This document shows, one piece after another, positions 30,839-41,650 of a DNA stretch of 64,000 nt (its first letter is position 1; every line of letters starts with the position of its first letter). Both the position numbers and the translations under genes were made by a program. Where the stretch lies: the NCBI RefSeq assembly GCF_000004195.4, contig NC_030683.2, positions 72,759,764 through 72,823,763 of the forward strand, written 5' to 3'. The notes under the pieces were generated by a model that saw nothing but the letters and a program-made list of their open reading frames with translations, searched no databases and was not told the origin of the DNA. Origin of the DNA: Xenopus tropicalis (Eukaryota > Chordata > Amphibia > Anura > Pipidae).

Positions 30839-31382
30839 AGAGACAGCTCTATAAGGGATTAACTAAAACACTTGATTTTAGACATGCAGACTTTGCCATT
30901 ATAATGGCATTTATGCAATGTGTCAACTGGGAAAGGCTTTTCATAGGTTTAGACACAGAAGGATAATGAAACATTTTTAAAACATTGCTTTGCAGGTATA
31001 CACAACAGTATATTCCCCTTGTAAGCAATGAGAGGCATCGCAAAGCAAAACCTTTATGGCTGAATAAAAGTGTTAGTGTTGAAGTTGGTAAGAAAAAACA
31101 TGCTTTTAAAGCATTCAAGTTAGCTGGGACAGTGGAAACTTTCATCAGGTACAAGGAAGCAAGTTAAAGCATGCAAAAAAGCTATCAGGCAAGCTAAAAT
31201 AGAGATAGAAAGGGATATTGCAGCTAGGAGTAAAAAGAATCCAAAATTATTTTTTAATTATGTGAATAGTAAAAAATAAAGCAAGAAGTGGTGGGAACCT
31301 TATTATCACGGGGGGAGGGGGGTAAATTAGTTGAGAACAGGGAAAAAGCAGAAATTTTAAACTCTTATTTTTAATCTGTCTA
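30839..31382 (+). pseudogene. CR1 ORF2 linker between endonuclease and RT
   Basis: Broken frames give KPLWLNKSV (about 31050), then KLKHAKKAI-like basic helices and NYVNSK near 31257. These correspond to the connector of CR1 ORF2. The frame leading to the Tc1 insertion reads EILNSYF, a stop, then SVY. Confidence 0.65.
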
Positions 31383-31384
31383 TA

Positions 31385-32965
31385 CAGGTCCTTTTCAAAA
31401 AATTAGCATATTGTGATAAAGTTCATTATTTTCTGTAATGTACTGATAAACATTAGACTTTCATATATTTTAGATTCATTACACACAACTGAAGTAGTTC
31501 AAGCCTTTTCTTGTTTTAATATTGATGATTGTGGCATACAGCTCATGAAAACCCAAAATTCCTATCTCAAAAAATTAGCATATCATGAAAAGGTTCTCTA
31601 AATGAGCTATTAACCTAATCATCTGAATCAACAAATTAACTCTAAAAACCTGCAAAAGATTCCTGAGGCTTTTAAAAACTCCCAGCCTGGTTCATTACTC
31701 AAAACCGCAATCATGGGTAAGACTGCCGACCTGACTGCTGTCCAGAAGGCCATCATTGACACCCTCAAGCAAGAGGGTAAGACACAGAAAGAAATTTCTG
31801 AACAAATAGGCTGTTCCCAGAGTGCTGTATCAAGGCACCTCAGTGGGAAGTCTGTGGGAAGGAAAAAGTGTGGCAGAAAATGCTGCACAACGAGAAGAGG
31901 TGACTGGGCCCTGAGGAAGATTGTGGAGAAGGACCGATTCCTGACCTTGGGGGACCTGCGGAAGCAGTGGACTGAGTCTGGAGTAGAAACATCCAGAGCC
32001 ACCGTGTACAGGCGCGTGCAGGAAATGGGCTACAGGTGCTGCATTCCCCAGGTCAAGCCACTTTTGAACCAGAAACAGCGGCAGAAGCGCCTGACCTGGG
32101 CTACAGAGAAGCAGCACTGGACTGTTGCTCAGTGGTCCAAAGTATGTCATTCGGAAATCAAGGTGCCAGAGTCTGGAGGAAGACTGGGGAGAGGGAAATG
32201 CCAAAATGCCTGAAGTCCAGTGTCAAGTACCCACAGTCAGTGATGGTCTGGGGTGCCATGTCAGCTGCTGGTGTTGGTCCACTGTGTTTTATCAAGGGCA
32301 GGGTCAATGCAGCTAGCTATCAGGAGATTTTGGAGCACTTCATGCTTCCATCTGCTGAAAAGCTTTATGGAGATGAAGATTTCATTTTTCAGCACGACCT
32401 GGCACCTGCTCACAGTGCCAAAACCACTGGTAAATGGTTTACTGACCATGGTATTACTGTGCTCAATTGGCCTGCCAACTCTCCTGACCTGAACCCCATA
32501 GAGAATCTGTGGGATATTGTGAAGAGAAAGTTGAGAGACACAAGACCCAACACTCTGGATGAGCTTAAGGCCGCTATTGAAGCATCCTGGGCCTCCATAA
32601 CACCTGAGCAGTGCCACAGGCTGATTGCCTCCATGCCACGCCACATTGAAGCAGTCATTTCTGCAAAAGGATTCCCGACCAAGTATTGAGTGCATAACTG
32701 AACATAATTATTTGAAGGTTGACTTTTTTTGTATTAAAAACACTTTTTTTTTATTGGGCGGATGAAATATGCTAATTTTTTGAGATAGGAATTTTGGGTT
32801 TTCATGAGCTGTATGCCACAATCATCAATATTAAAACAAGAAAAGGCTTGAACTACTTCAGTTGTGTGTAATGAATCTAAAATATATGAAAGTCTAATGT
32901 TTATCAGTACATTACAGAAAATAATGAACTTTATCACAATATGCTAATTTTTTGAAAAGGACCTG
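31385..32965 (+). mobile_element. Tc1-type transposon with long IR/DR ends
   Basis: A 1581-bp element flanked by TA (31383-31384 and 32966-32967). Inverted repeats of about 220-230 bp start CAGGTCCTTTTCAAAAAATT and are nearly identical. Each arm holds two direct copies of AAAAAATTAGCATAT (left at about 31401 and 31570), the IR/DR layout where transposase binds twice per end. Removing the element and one TA joins the CR1 reading frame exactly. High arm identity and an almost intact transposase suggest a recent insertion. Closely similar Tc1 elements are known from fish and other vertebrates and have been discussed as horizontally moved. Confidence 0.95.
31713..32689 (+). pseudogene. Tc1-family transposase, broken by a short deletion
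   Basis: The N-terminal frame (31713-32150) begins MGKTADLTAVQKAI and holds the paired-like helix-turn-helix domains (about residues 5-120), including a GCSQSAVSRHL helix. Near 32143 the frame changes. Just after QWSKV the segment holding the first catalytic Asp in relatives is missing, so a deletion of a few tens of bases removed it and shifted the frame. The C-terminal frame carries the second Asp (FQHDLAPAH, codon 32396-32398) and the Glu (NPIENLW, codon 32501-32503), 34 residues apart: a DD34E enzyme. It ends at TAG... no later than 32689. It cannot be active without the first Asp. Confidence 0.9.
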
Positions 32966-32967
32966 TA

Positions 32968-33770
32968 CATCTGAGGAGCCAGCTAATGAAGGCTTCCCTT
33001 TTAATATGCCCAGTTCTAGTAATTTAGCTACTGACGCATGGGTCACTCAGGAGGAAATTCAAAAGAGACTTGAACATGTAAAGGTAAACAAAGGTCCAGG
33101 ACCGGATGGGATTCATCCCAGGGTATTAAATGAGCTTAGTGCTGTGATTGCCAAGCCTCTTCACTTGGTTTTTCAGGATTTGTTGAGGTCTGCCATGATG
33201 TCGAGAGACTGGCAAATTGCTAATGTGGTGCCGTTATTTAAAAAGGGATCCCGTTCTCAGCCTGAAAACTATAGACCTGTTAGTCTGACATCAGTAGTAG
33301 GAAAGCTTTTGGAAGGGGTAATAAGGGATAGGGTACTCGAATACATTGCAATTCACAATACTATTAGTTTGTGCCAGCATGGTTTTAGGCATAACAGATC
33401 TTGCCAGACTAATTTAGTCGCCTTTTATGAGGAGGTGAGCAGGAACCTCGATGCTGGAATGGCAGTGGATGCCATCTACTTGGACTTTGCTAAAGCGTTT
33501 GATACAGTACCTCACAGAAAGTTAATGATCAAATTGAGGAATATTGGCCTAGAACATAATATTTGTAATTGGATAGAGGACTGGCTGAAGGATAGATTAC
33601 AAAGAGTGGTGGTAAATGGAACATTTTCTGATTGGACCAGTATTGTTAGTGGAGTACCGCAGGGGTCAGTCCTTGGTCCTTTGCTTTTAACTTGTTTATT
33701 AATGACCTGGAGTGGGCATAGAGATTACTGTTTGTATTTTTGCTGACAACACTAAATTGTGCAAAACTAT
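32968..33770 (+). pseudogene. CR1 ORF2 reverse transcriptase, first part
   Basis: Starts right of the Tc1 with SEEPANEGFP and continues with RT blocks NKGPGPDGIHP, VVPLFKKG, NYRPVSLTS, QHGFR, YLDFAKAFDTVPH (catalytic Asp) and SGVPQGSVLGPLL. Frameshifts near 33690-33715 follow. In the corrected frame the catalytic motif reads FADN (33739-33750) instead of FADD, so one metal-binding Asp is lost. The MITE follows 20 bp later. Confidence 0.9.
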
Positions 33771-34199
33771 GGGGGAGATTTAGAAATCCACGAACGGTCC
33801 GAAGGCATCCAAATGCGTTTTTTCGTAATGATCAGTATTTTTGCGACTTTTTCGTCGCCGTTGCAACTTTTTCGTATGTCCCGCGATTTTTTCATTGCCG
33901 TCGCGACTTTTTCGTATATTTTCCTCTACTTTTTTGTCGCCGTCGGGAAAAAATCGGATTGGTTTTTCCGCCATTTACTATTGCTCAATACGAAAAAAAT
34001 TGCGATGGTGACGAAATAGTTGAGCAAAATACGATAAAGTCGCGACGGCGACGAAAAAGTCGCAAAAATACTGATCATTACGAAAAAACGCATTTGGGCG
34101 CCTTCGGTTCGTTCGTGGATTTCTAAATCGCAAAATTTTCGTTTTCAATATGATTTTTTCCTTTCAGGATTCGGATTCGTGGATTAGTAAATCTGCCCC
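33771..34199. mobile_element. Palindromic MITE inside CR1 RT
   Basis: Left end GGGGGAGATTTAGAAATCCA, right end TGGATTAGTAAATCTGCCCC. The body is a long imperfect palindrome (for example CGTAATGATCAGTATTTTTG against CAAAAATACTGATCATTACG) made of CGACTTTTTCGTCG-like units. Flanks read CTAT on the left and TATA on the right. Excision of element plus TAT or TATA restores the CR1 frame. Confidence 0.85.
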
Positions 34200-34202
34200 T
34201 AT

Positions 34203-35007
34203 AAGTTCCATGCAGGATGCTGTCGCTTTCCAGAGCAATTTGACAAAACTGGAAAACTGGGCAGCAAACTGGAAAATGAGGTTCAATGTGGACAAGTGCA
34301 AAGTTATGCACTTTGGTAGAAATAATGTAAACGCAAACTATCTACTGAATGGTAGTGTGTTGGGGATTTCCTTAATGGAGAAGGATCTAGGGGATTTTGT
34401 AGGTAACAAGTTGTCTAATTCCAGGCATTGTCATTCTGTGGCTACTAAAGCAAATAAAGTGCTGCCTTGTATAAAAAAGGGCATTGACTCAAGGGATGAA
34501 AACATAATTTTGCCTCTTTATAGGTCCCTGGTAAGGCCTCACCTTGAGTATGCGGTGCAGTTTTGGGCTCCAGTCCTTAAGAAGGATATTAATGAGCTGG
34601 AGAGAGTGCAGAGACGTGCAACTAAACTGGTAAAGGGGATGGAAGATTTAAGCTATGAGGTTAGACTGTCGAGGTTGGGGTTGTTTTCTCTGGAAAGGAG
34701 GTGCTTGCGAGGGGACATGATTACTCTGTACATGTACATTAGAGGGGATTATAGGCAGATAGGGGATGTTCTTTTTTCCCATAAAAACGATCAACGCACC
34801 AGAGGCCACCCCTTTAGATTAGAGGAACGGAGCTTCCATTTGAAGCAGTGTAGGTGCTTTTTCACGGTGAGGGAAGTGAGGTTGTGGAATGCCCTTCCTA
34901 GTGATGTGGTAATGGCAGATTCTGTTAATGCCTTTAAGAGGGGCCTAGATGAGTTCTTGAACAAGCATAATATCCAAGGCTATTGTGATACTAATATCTA
35001 CAGTTAG
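34203..35007 (+). pseudogene. CR1 ORF2 thumb and C-terminal region
   Basis: Open for 268 codons after the MITE: KMRFNVDKCKVMHFG, MEKDLGDFV, RPHLEYAVQFWAPVL, ELERVQRRATKLV, RLSRLGLFSLERR, GHPFRLEERSF and VREVRLWNALPSDVV, ending at TAG near 35005. This is the best-preserved part of the LINE and the template for recognising the fragments at 6975, 9470, 13135 and 26362. Confidence 0.9.
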
Positions 35008-35152
35008 TATTAGTGGTTGTATATATAGTTTATGTATGTGACTGTATAGACTGGTAACTATAGGTTGTGTGTGCTGGGTTTACTTGGAAGGGTTGAACTT
35101 GATGGTCTTTTTTCAACCCTATGTAACTATGTAACTATGTAACATAGGTAAT

Positions 35153-35460
35153 ACAGGTATGGAACCCATTATCCAGAATATTTGGGGCCTGGGGCTTTCC
35201 ACATAAAGGATTTTCCATAATTTGGATCTCCATACCTTAAATCTACTAAAAAATCATTTAAACATTAAATAAACCCAATAGGATTATAATGCCTCCAAAA
35301 AGCATTAATTATATATTAGTTCAGATCAAGTACAAGGTACTGTTTTATTATTACAGCAAACAAGGAAGACAGTTTATTATTTGATTAAAATGGAGTCATT
35401 GGGAGATGGCCTTCCCGTAATTCAGAGCTTTCTGGATAACGCATCCCATACCTGTACTGT
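35153..35460. mobile_element. Xenopus MITE with ACAGGTATGG ends, copy 1
   Basis: Left end ATACAGGTATGGAACCCATT, right end CATCCCATACCTGTAC. Diagnostic interior motifs include GGATTTTCCATAATTTGGAT, TTAAACATTAAATAAACCCA and AAAATGGAGTC. One of the commonest repeats in Xenopus sequence. Copies also lie at 62028 and 63818. Confidence 0.9.
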
Positions 35461-35792
35461 GTTATATATGGGAGGCTCACTTACACTGGGCAGAGCTATA
35501 CTTTAAGTTGTAGGTGACGCATGAGGTCAGTTGGAATTCAGAAAACATTTTTTATTGCAAGTAGATTTGTTTTGGAAGGGTTTCCTTGGTGACTTGCATA
35601 CACAAACCTGTGTGTTATTTGCACTAGAATGCATGATTTTCTTCTTATTTACTTGTGCTATGAGCATGGTCTGATAAGCATTGTCCGTGAAGTGTCTATT
35701 TAGTTAGTTTGGGTTTGTTTCAGGGTGATCATACACTTACTCATTTTGTATAGAATACAGGGAGTAGCACTATATTGACCGCTTTTAAAAGC
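35461..35792. other. No recognised feature
   Basis: No repeat or coding motif seen. Confidence 0.3.
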
Positions 35793-36092
35793 CTAACCAG
35801 GGGTGCTGCTACCATGAGGCGAGTTGAAAAACTTGCCTCAGGTAGCAGAGCCCCCAAAGTTACCTGGGACGGCAACAGCCGCTCCTAGTAACTTTAAGAG
35901 CTGAATTTCCGTTTTTTAAGATGGAAAATCATCTCTGCTAGCGCTGAGAGCACAATTGCACTCTCTACACTAGCGATGCACTTCCCCCCGGACCCCCTCC
36001 GACACTCTAAAGGTAAGCGTTGGAGGCCGAGGGGGGTTGGCATCGGAGGAGCTGCCTCAGGCAGCTCAGGGTCCAAAAATGCCCCTAACTTA
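35793..36092. repeat. MITE-like repeat (GGGGTGCTGCTACCATGAGG)
   Basis: Starts CAGGGGTGCTGCTACCATGA and ends CAAAAATGCCCCTAACTT. The interior has paired GCCTCAGG motifs (35838 and 36053) and a GCTAGCGC palindrome. Resembles an amphibian hAT-type MITE, but target duplications were not found. Confidence 0.45.
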
Positions 36093-36424
36093 TGTCAATG
36101 CTGCAAGATTTCCGTTTCATCACATATAACTAGGCGGCTAACTATGTGGCATAGCTGAATGTGACATGTAAACCAACAAGCCACTATGGATTACATAGGT
36201 TAATAGATCAGACTTTTTTACTTCACACAATAATTGGGTACAAGTGGTAGCATTAATAAATGTTTATTGCCAAGATGTATAAAAATTCTGTGTTGTGTTT
36301 TTTCTCAATACAGCAGATCTGGTGGAGGCAGGTGGTAGATATAGATGTGAGTGAGCTCAGCTTTAGTCATCCACTATTACATTATAGAGGGTGTCTGGGA
36401 TCTACTACAAATTTACTGCCACCA
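36093..36424. other. No recognised feature
   Basis: No repeat or coding motif seen. Confidence 0.3.
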
Positions 36425-36635
36425 TTTGTGATGGGTGAAATTTTTCGGCAGGCATTGTCACCTGCATCATAAAGAATTGTTGCACGAGTCAAAAAAATGA
36501 CTAGCATGACTAGCATTTTTTTGACAAGTGGCATGTTCGGTGTTTTGAGAATTTTTCTCCATTTTGCTAATCTTTTGAAAGATTCGCACATTTTTTGGTG
36601 AAGTGAAACGGGACAGATTCACTCATCTTTGGCCA
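36425..36635. mobile_element. MITE, GATGAG(C/T)GAAT family, copy 3
   Basis: The left end TGTGATGGGTGAAATTTTTC and right end GGGACAGATTCACTCATCTT fit the family. A central palindrome AAAAAAATGACTAG / CTAGCATTTTTTTGA sits at 36495-36525. Confidence 0.65.
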
Positions 36636-37680
36636 CCATTTATTAGCTGTCTGAGCAATGGCGATCCATTCATTTAGTAAACTTTCCAAGTGAGCATGGC
36701 TGCTTTTACTAGGCACCTGTGAATCTGTATCTAGAGCAGTGCTTTAAGGGAGGTGGCCCTTGGATGCATTTGTGGTAAAAAAAGATGTTTACAAAAAAGG
36801 CCCCCAGCCTGTTTCTAAATCTGGAGAAGGATACCCCACTTTTCCAATTGGTGCATGTGGAAAGACTACACTACACATACACCAATCAGGAAGAAAAGTG
36901 GGCAGGCCCAGGAACCAATAACAATAATCAACATTTATGGGTTCTAATGCGGTTAGAAGAATAACAGCCACTTTACACAAACATAAGCCTTTTGAAGCAT
37001 ATTACCATATTACCATGCTTGTATTCTTGCTAATATTTTAATGCACAAAAATACATTTCCAAGCTCAGTGGAGATTACTGGAAGACTTAATAGTGAAAGG
37101 ACTAACCCCAACCTAGCCCCGTTCCCCTCTTATGCCACTTCATAATAATAAAGCATACTTACCTGGAATAGCAGATATTTATAAACTGGATATTTCTCAG
37201 ATTTCATCAGTGGATCATTTGGATTATTCCCTGACTGTAAAGGGTAAAATACCCACAAGTTTTGAAAATTTGTGTGCAACTGATGTTTAACTCACCCGCA
37301 CTATGTCTCTTTTAAGTAAGCTTCTGCTCAGCAATAAATATAATACTATGCCCACCTACACAAATTTTTAGGAACAGAATTGAGAATCTCTATATATTAT
37401 AGATATATTATATATATATATTATAATTTCTTGTCATCAGTGTTGGCAGGTTGTAAAGAAATCACAGGGATACAGGTACCCAAAAATCATGCTACAAATA
37501 GATTCCCTGGATTCATTAAAACAAACATCTTGATTAAACTGTTAATGCCCATCAAATCACTCATTCCAATCCATTGGAAATAAAAAACAAGAGGGGAATG
37601 ACACACTATATTCAGTGACCCATGCTTCATGGAAGACAGCGTCTTCACTCAATAAAAAACATGAAATGAATATATACAGT

Positions 37681-37732
<52 letters not shown>

Positions 37733-37830
37733 CTATATAGTTTTTCTGGATGAAATTTGTTGAAAATAACTAACAATTAAATGAGTAAAAATGCTAGGTT
37801 AGACACTCTCCATACCTGGGTATAGTATAG
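36636..37830. other. Unassigned sequence with a TA-repeat upstream of the T2 element
   Basis: No coding or repeat motif except microsatellites: a TATATAT run at 37395-37425 and (TA)n at 37686-37731. Confidence 0.35.
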
Positions 37831-38217
37831 ATTAAAGTGATACTGACACAAAAAAACTACTTTTTAAAATATGATTCTACTTAAAAAGTTACCTATAGGT
37901 CATGTTGATCATTTTTTGCTGATAGTGCTGCTTTTGTAAGTAATTGTTACTCAAAGTCCCTAAACCTGACTGTTTTGCCAACCTGACAGGAAGCCCTGAA
38001 GCTATAAACGCAGGGGCTGCATGACAAGGGATCCGAATGACCAGCAGCCAGATTACACTGGTTTATGTTTAAAGATTGGAAAAATCAGATGCAGCTGTGA
38101 TTGGGTGAGAAGCAATAAGTTAAGGAGGGGGAAAGCTGGGCTGGGGGTGGAGAAGGATAGGGGTGTGATGTCACAAGAGAAGGAGTTCACTTCCTATCTT
38201 CTGAACAGGTAGAAACA

Positions 38218-39210
38218 TGAGGCAGAGCTCTCTCTGTAATATAATGTTATTAGCTGCAGTATATACACACTAACTCCTCACTATACTGCTGGCTTTGGGG
38301 GTAGAACTATTTGGGCAGGGGGTTTGTTAGGCTCTTGCTGTTTGTGTGCAGTTTTACAGCAGTTAATCTCACTGTAGTCACTCAGGCAGCATGGAAGTCA
38401 GCTTGGGCCCAAAAATGTACCCTCTCTATTATATAGGAATCCAGGCTGTGACATTGAGCTGCAGCTACTGCAACTCATTACAGTATACAGAGAGCTATAG
38501 TTGGAGTATACACAGAGCTGTAGTTGAAGTATACAGAGAGAGCTATAGTGGGAGTATACAGAGAGAGCTGTAGTGGGAGTATACAGAGAGCTATAGTTGA
38601 AGTATACAGAGAGAGCTATAGTTGAAGTATACAGAGAGAGCTATAGTTGAAGTATACAGAGAGAGCTATAGTTGGAGTATACAGAGAGCTGTAGTTGAAG
38701 TATACAGAGAGAGCTGTAGTGAGAGTATACAGAGAGCTGTAGTGGGAGTATACAGAGAGCTGTAGTGGGAGTATACAGAGAGCTGTAGTGGGAGTATACA
38801 GAGAGAGCTATAGTTGGAGTATACAGAGAGCTATAGTTGGAGTATACAGAGAGCTATAGTTGGAGTATACAGAGAGCTATAGTTGGAGTATACAGAGAGC
38901 TGTAGTTGGAGTATACAGAGAGCTATAGTTGGAGTATACGGAGAGCTGTAGTTGGAATATACAGAGAGCTGTAGTTGGAGTATACAAAGAGCTGTAGTTG
39001 GAGTATACAGAGAACTATAGTTGGAATATACAGAGAGCTATAGTTGGAGTATACAGAGAGCTGTAGCTGAAGGTGGGGCTCAGTTGATAATAAGGCAAAG
39101 CCCGAATTCAGTAACTTTCCTGGGCTTTGCTTTACTAACACTACGTATTATACAGTAGTGCTATAGATATAGTCATCTGATTCAGCAGCCTGCTGTCGGA
39201 GTTTGACCTC
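38218..39210. repeat. Internal duplication, copy A (with expanded 23-bp array)
   Basis: Shares with 39470-39910 the order CTCTCTCT..AATGTTATTAG, TTTGGGGGTAGAACTATTTG, TTACAGCAGTTAAT, AATCCAGGCTGTGACA, TACTGCAACTCAT, then AAGGCAAAGCCCGAATTCAG, then CTATAGATATAGT. The array occupies the space between TACTGCAACTCAT and AGGCAAAG. Confidence 0.8.
38476..39068 (+). repeat. 23-bp minisatellite, about 25 units
   Basis: The unit is close to TATAGTTGGAGTATACAGAGAGC. Variants have GAGAGAGC (25 bp), TGTAG for TATAG, and GGGAG or GAAG for GGAG. Variants cluster: 25-bp units dominate the left third and 23-bp units the right two thirds. Confidence 0.95.
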
Positions 39211-39389
39211 TAATTTTACTGGGCCTTATTCAGTTGCGGATGTCATCTATCTATATATTATTAACCCATACAGAATGTGCCAGATAGCCATCTTGCACAG
39301 CCATTCCTGTAGAGGCTACACTTTGTCACTCAGGCTGTGTACCTAGGGCAGAAGTAATTCTACTGTGTTTCGACACACACATATAGATA

Positions 39390-39436
39390 TATATATAGAG
39401 AGAGAGAGAGTGAGTGAGTGAGGGAGGGAGGAGGGG
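39390..39436 (+). repeat. AT/GA/GT-G microsatellite
   Basis: A run of TATATA, then GAGAGAGAGA, then TGAGTGAGTGAGGGAGGGAGG. Confidence 0.85.
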
Positions 39437-39469
39437 ATTACAGTACAATTTCCCCTGTGAGTGTATCAT

Positions 39470-39960
39470 GGACCATGTACAGACCTCTCTCTTTTACATA
39501 ATGTTATTAGTTGCACTATATACAAATTTACTCTTCATTATACTGCTAGCATTGGGGGTAGAACTATTTGGGCAGGCTGCTCAATAGTCGTTTCCTTGTG
39601 TTTGTTACAGCAGTTAATTGCACTGTAGTCACTTGGGCAGCAGGGGAGTCAGCCTGGGTCCAAAAAGGCATCCTCTCTATTAAATATAGAAATCCAGGCT
39701 GTGACACTGAGCTGCTGCTACTGCAACTCATCAAAGTACACAGAGAGCAGTAGTTTGTGTTTACAGAGAGGAGCTTAGTCAGGAATAGGGCAAAGCCTGA
39801 ATACAGTAACTTTCCCAGGCTTTGGTTTAATAAGTCTGTACATTGCATGGTATTTCTATAGATATAGTTCTCGATTTAGCAGCCTTTAGTAGGATCCTTA
39901 CCTCTAATTTATTGAGTCACAGATTTCAGGTAATGCTCAGAGGACAATCTGCTGCTACTG
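39470..39960. repeat. Internal duplication, copy B (array not expanded)
   Basis: Second copy of 38218-39210. Where copy A has about 25 minisatellite units, copy B has only GTACACAGAGAGCAGTAG and one degenerate further unit (39735-39775). Confidence 0.8.
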
Positions 39961-40457
39961 CAGACAGAACCTACATATAGTATAATCCTCTATTAGTAAG
40001 TCTAGTAGGAGTCCAGATACCGATGGGTAAGTATAAAAAACAGAGCCTGCCTATTGTAGCTTAGCTGGGATGCAGCCGACTGTTAGCGAGGCAGGTGCTT
40101 GATGGGCATGGGTCCCGCAGGAGTTATGACAATTGGCTGCCTGGTTACACTTGCCCACCCAATCCCTAGCGGTTGGGTGGCTGGCATGCCAGGTAGTCCA
40201 TGAAGGCGGATGGTCGTTGATTACTGGCAAGCATTCCCTCTGAAAAAAGGTTTGTACAAGAAAGCCACAGCACCTGTGAAAATACCATACGCTTAGCACA
40301 ATGTCGCTTGCAGTTTCAGGGCACTCAGCTTGCAATTGAGGGGTAGATACATTTTCTCCATATCTGTGCAATTATATAGAATTAGCAACCCCAAAGTTAT
40401 ATCATAGAGGCCTGCTTACTGTAGCTTCCATTTGCGCAGGGGGGTAGACATAGGTTT

Positions 40458-40493
40458 ATTGTGTGTATATGTATATATATATATATATGTAGG

Positions 40494-40525
<32 letters not shown>

Positions 40526-40528
40526 TTT
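40458..40528. repeat. TA-rich microsatellite
   Basis: Alternating TA with GTATATG interruptions. Confidence 0.9.
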
Positions 40529-40789
40529 AAGCTGATCACTTAGCTCCCTGGCACAATGCTAGCCTTTAATTCATAGAACTTATTTTTAAATTTTCTGGGC
40601 AGAAAGCAGTTCCCCATTGTCAGTATATGATTTGATCACCTGGGGGGGAGGGCGATCAAGGAGTAAGCGTACAAGCAGGCAAGAAACTAATAGCCCCCAT
40701 GCTCGACATGGTTATTATTTATTTCTTTCTGTGGCTAGTTGTCACTACAGTGACTTTAATATCAAAGCCTAAGAAAAAGTGGTTGGCTG

Positions 40790-41650
40790 GCCTTTTCCCT
40801 AAGCTGGGCCCTTATGAGCTAGGCTTGCAACGCTGGATGGAAGTCTCTACACAAAGGGATGGGCTGTGGCAAAAAGCACAGTAGTGTGTACGGGAGCAGC
40901 GACAGGAGCAGTTTGGCCTTACCCTCAAAGCTGGGCATCCACAACGTGGAAGGGCTGCTACGGAAGCAGCATGGTGGAGTGGTTGGTTGGCCTTACCCTC
41001 AGAGCTGCGGTAGTGTGTACAGGAGCAGCGAGTGTATGGGAGCAGCGACAGCAGCAGTGACAGGAGCAGTTTGGCCTTACCCTCGGAGCTGGGGTCTCTG
41101 AGCTGGGTCTCCATATGTGTGGAAGGGCTGCTACGGAAGCAGCATGGTGGAGTGGTTGGTTGGCCTTACCCTCAGAGCTGGGGTCTCTGAGCTGGGTCTC
41201 CACATGTGTGGAAGGGCTGCTATGGAAGCAGCATGGTGGAGTGGTGGTTGACCTTATCCTCAGAGCTGGGGTCTCTGAGCTGGGTCTCCACAGGTGTGGA
41301 AGGGCTGCTATGGAAGCAGCATGGTGGAGTGGTGGTTGACCTTATCCTCAGAGCTGGGGTCTCTGAGCTGGGTCTCCACAGGTGTGGAAGGGCTGCTATG
41401 GAAGCAGCATGGTGGAGTGGTGGTTGGCCTTACCCTCAGAGCTGGGGTCTCTGAGCTGGGTCTTCACAGTATGGATGGGCAGCTACTGGACCAGTATGGC
41501 AAAGTGGTTGGATGACCTTACCCTCTGAGCGAGGCAAGTACAGCCGGAGGGAGGTCTCCACAGAGAGGACAGGCAGCTATGAGAGCAGCTGGGTAAGTGG
41601 TAGGTTGATCTTACCCTCTGAGCTAGGCGTGTACAGCTGGAGGGCATGGT
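40790..41650 (+). repeat. 88-bp minisatellite and diverged flanking units
   Basis: The core at about 41065-41475 has four nearly identical 88-bp units, each with GGAAGGGCTGCTATGGAAGC, ATGGTGGAGTGG, TTACCCTCAGAGCTGGGGTC and TGAGCTGGGTCTCCACA. Partial, more diverged units flank on both sides (40790-41065 and 41475-41650). Open frames of 60-100 codons run through it on both strands because the unit is G/C-rich and poor in stops. They are not genes. Confidence 0.9.

Larger units (their letters stand above)
29440..35145 (+). mobile_element. CR1-type LINE, near full length, with two later insertions
   Basis: In order: ORF1 esterase (29470-29978), ORF2 endonuclease (30150-30830), linker, reverse transcriptase (32968-33770), and C-terminal region (34203-35007). 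The 3' tail has CTTTTTTCAACC and then repeats of TATGTAAC (35121-35145), as in CR1 elements. A Tc1 transposon (31385-32965) and a palindromic MITE (about 33771-34199) interrupt ORF2. Without them the LINE is about 3.7 kb. Frameshifts and active-site changes make it inactive. Confidence 0.9.

Noticed and set aside
38476..41475. CRISPR-like direct repeats
   Set aside because: Units abut without unique spacers and the sequence is clearly vertebrate; these are minisatellites.
40812..41515. Several 60-100 codon frames on both strands
   Set aside because: They run through the 88-bp tandem repeat and its diverged edges; the repeat explains their openness.
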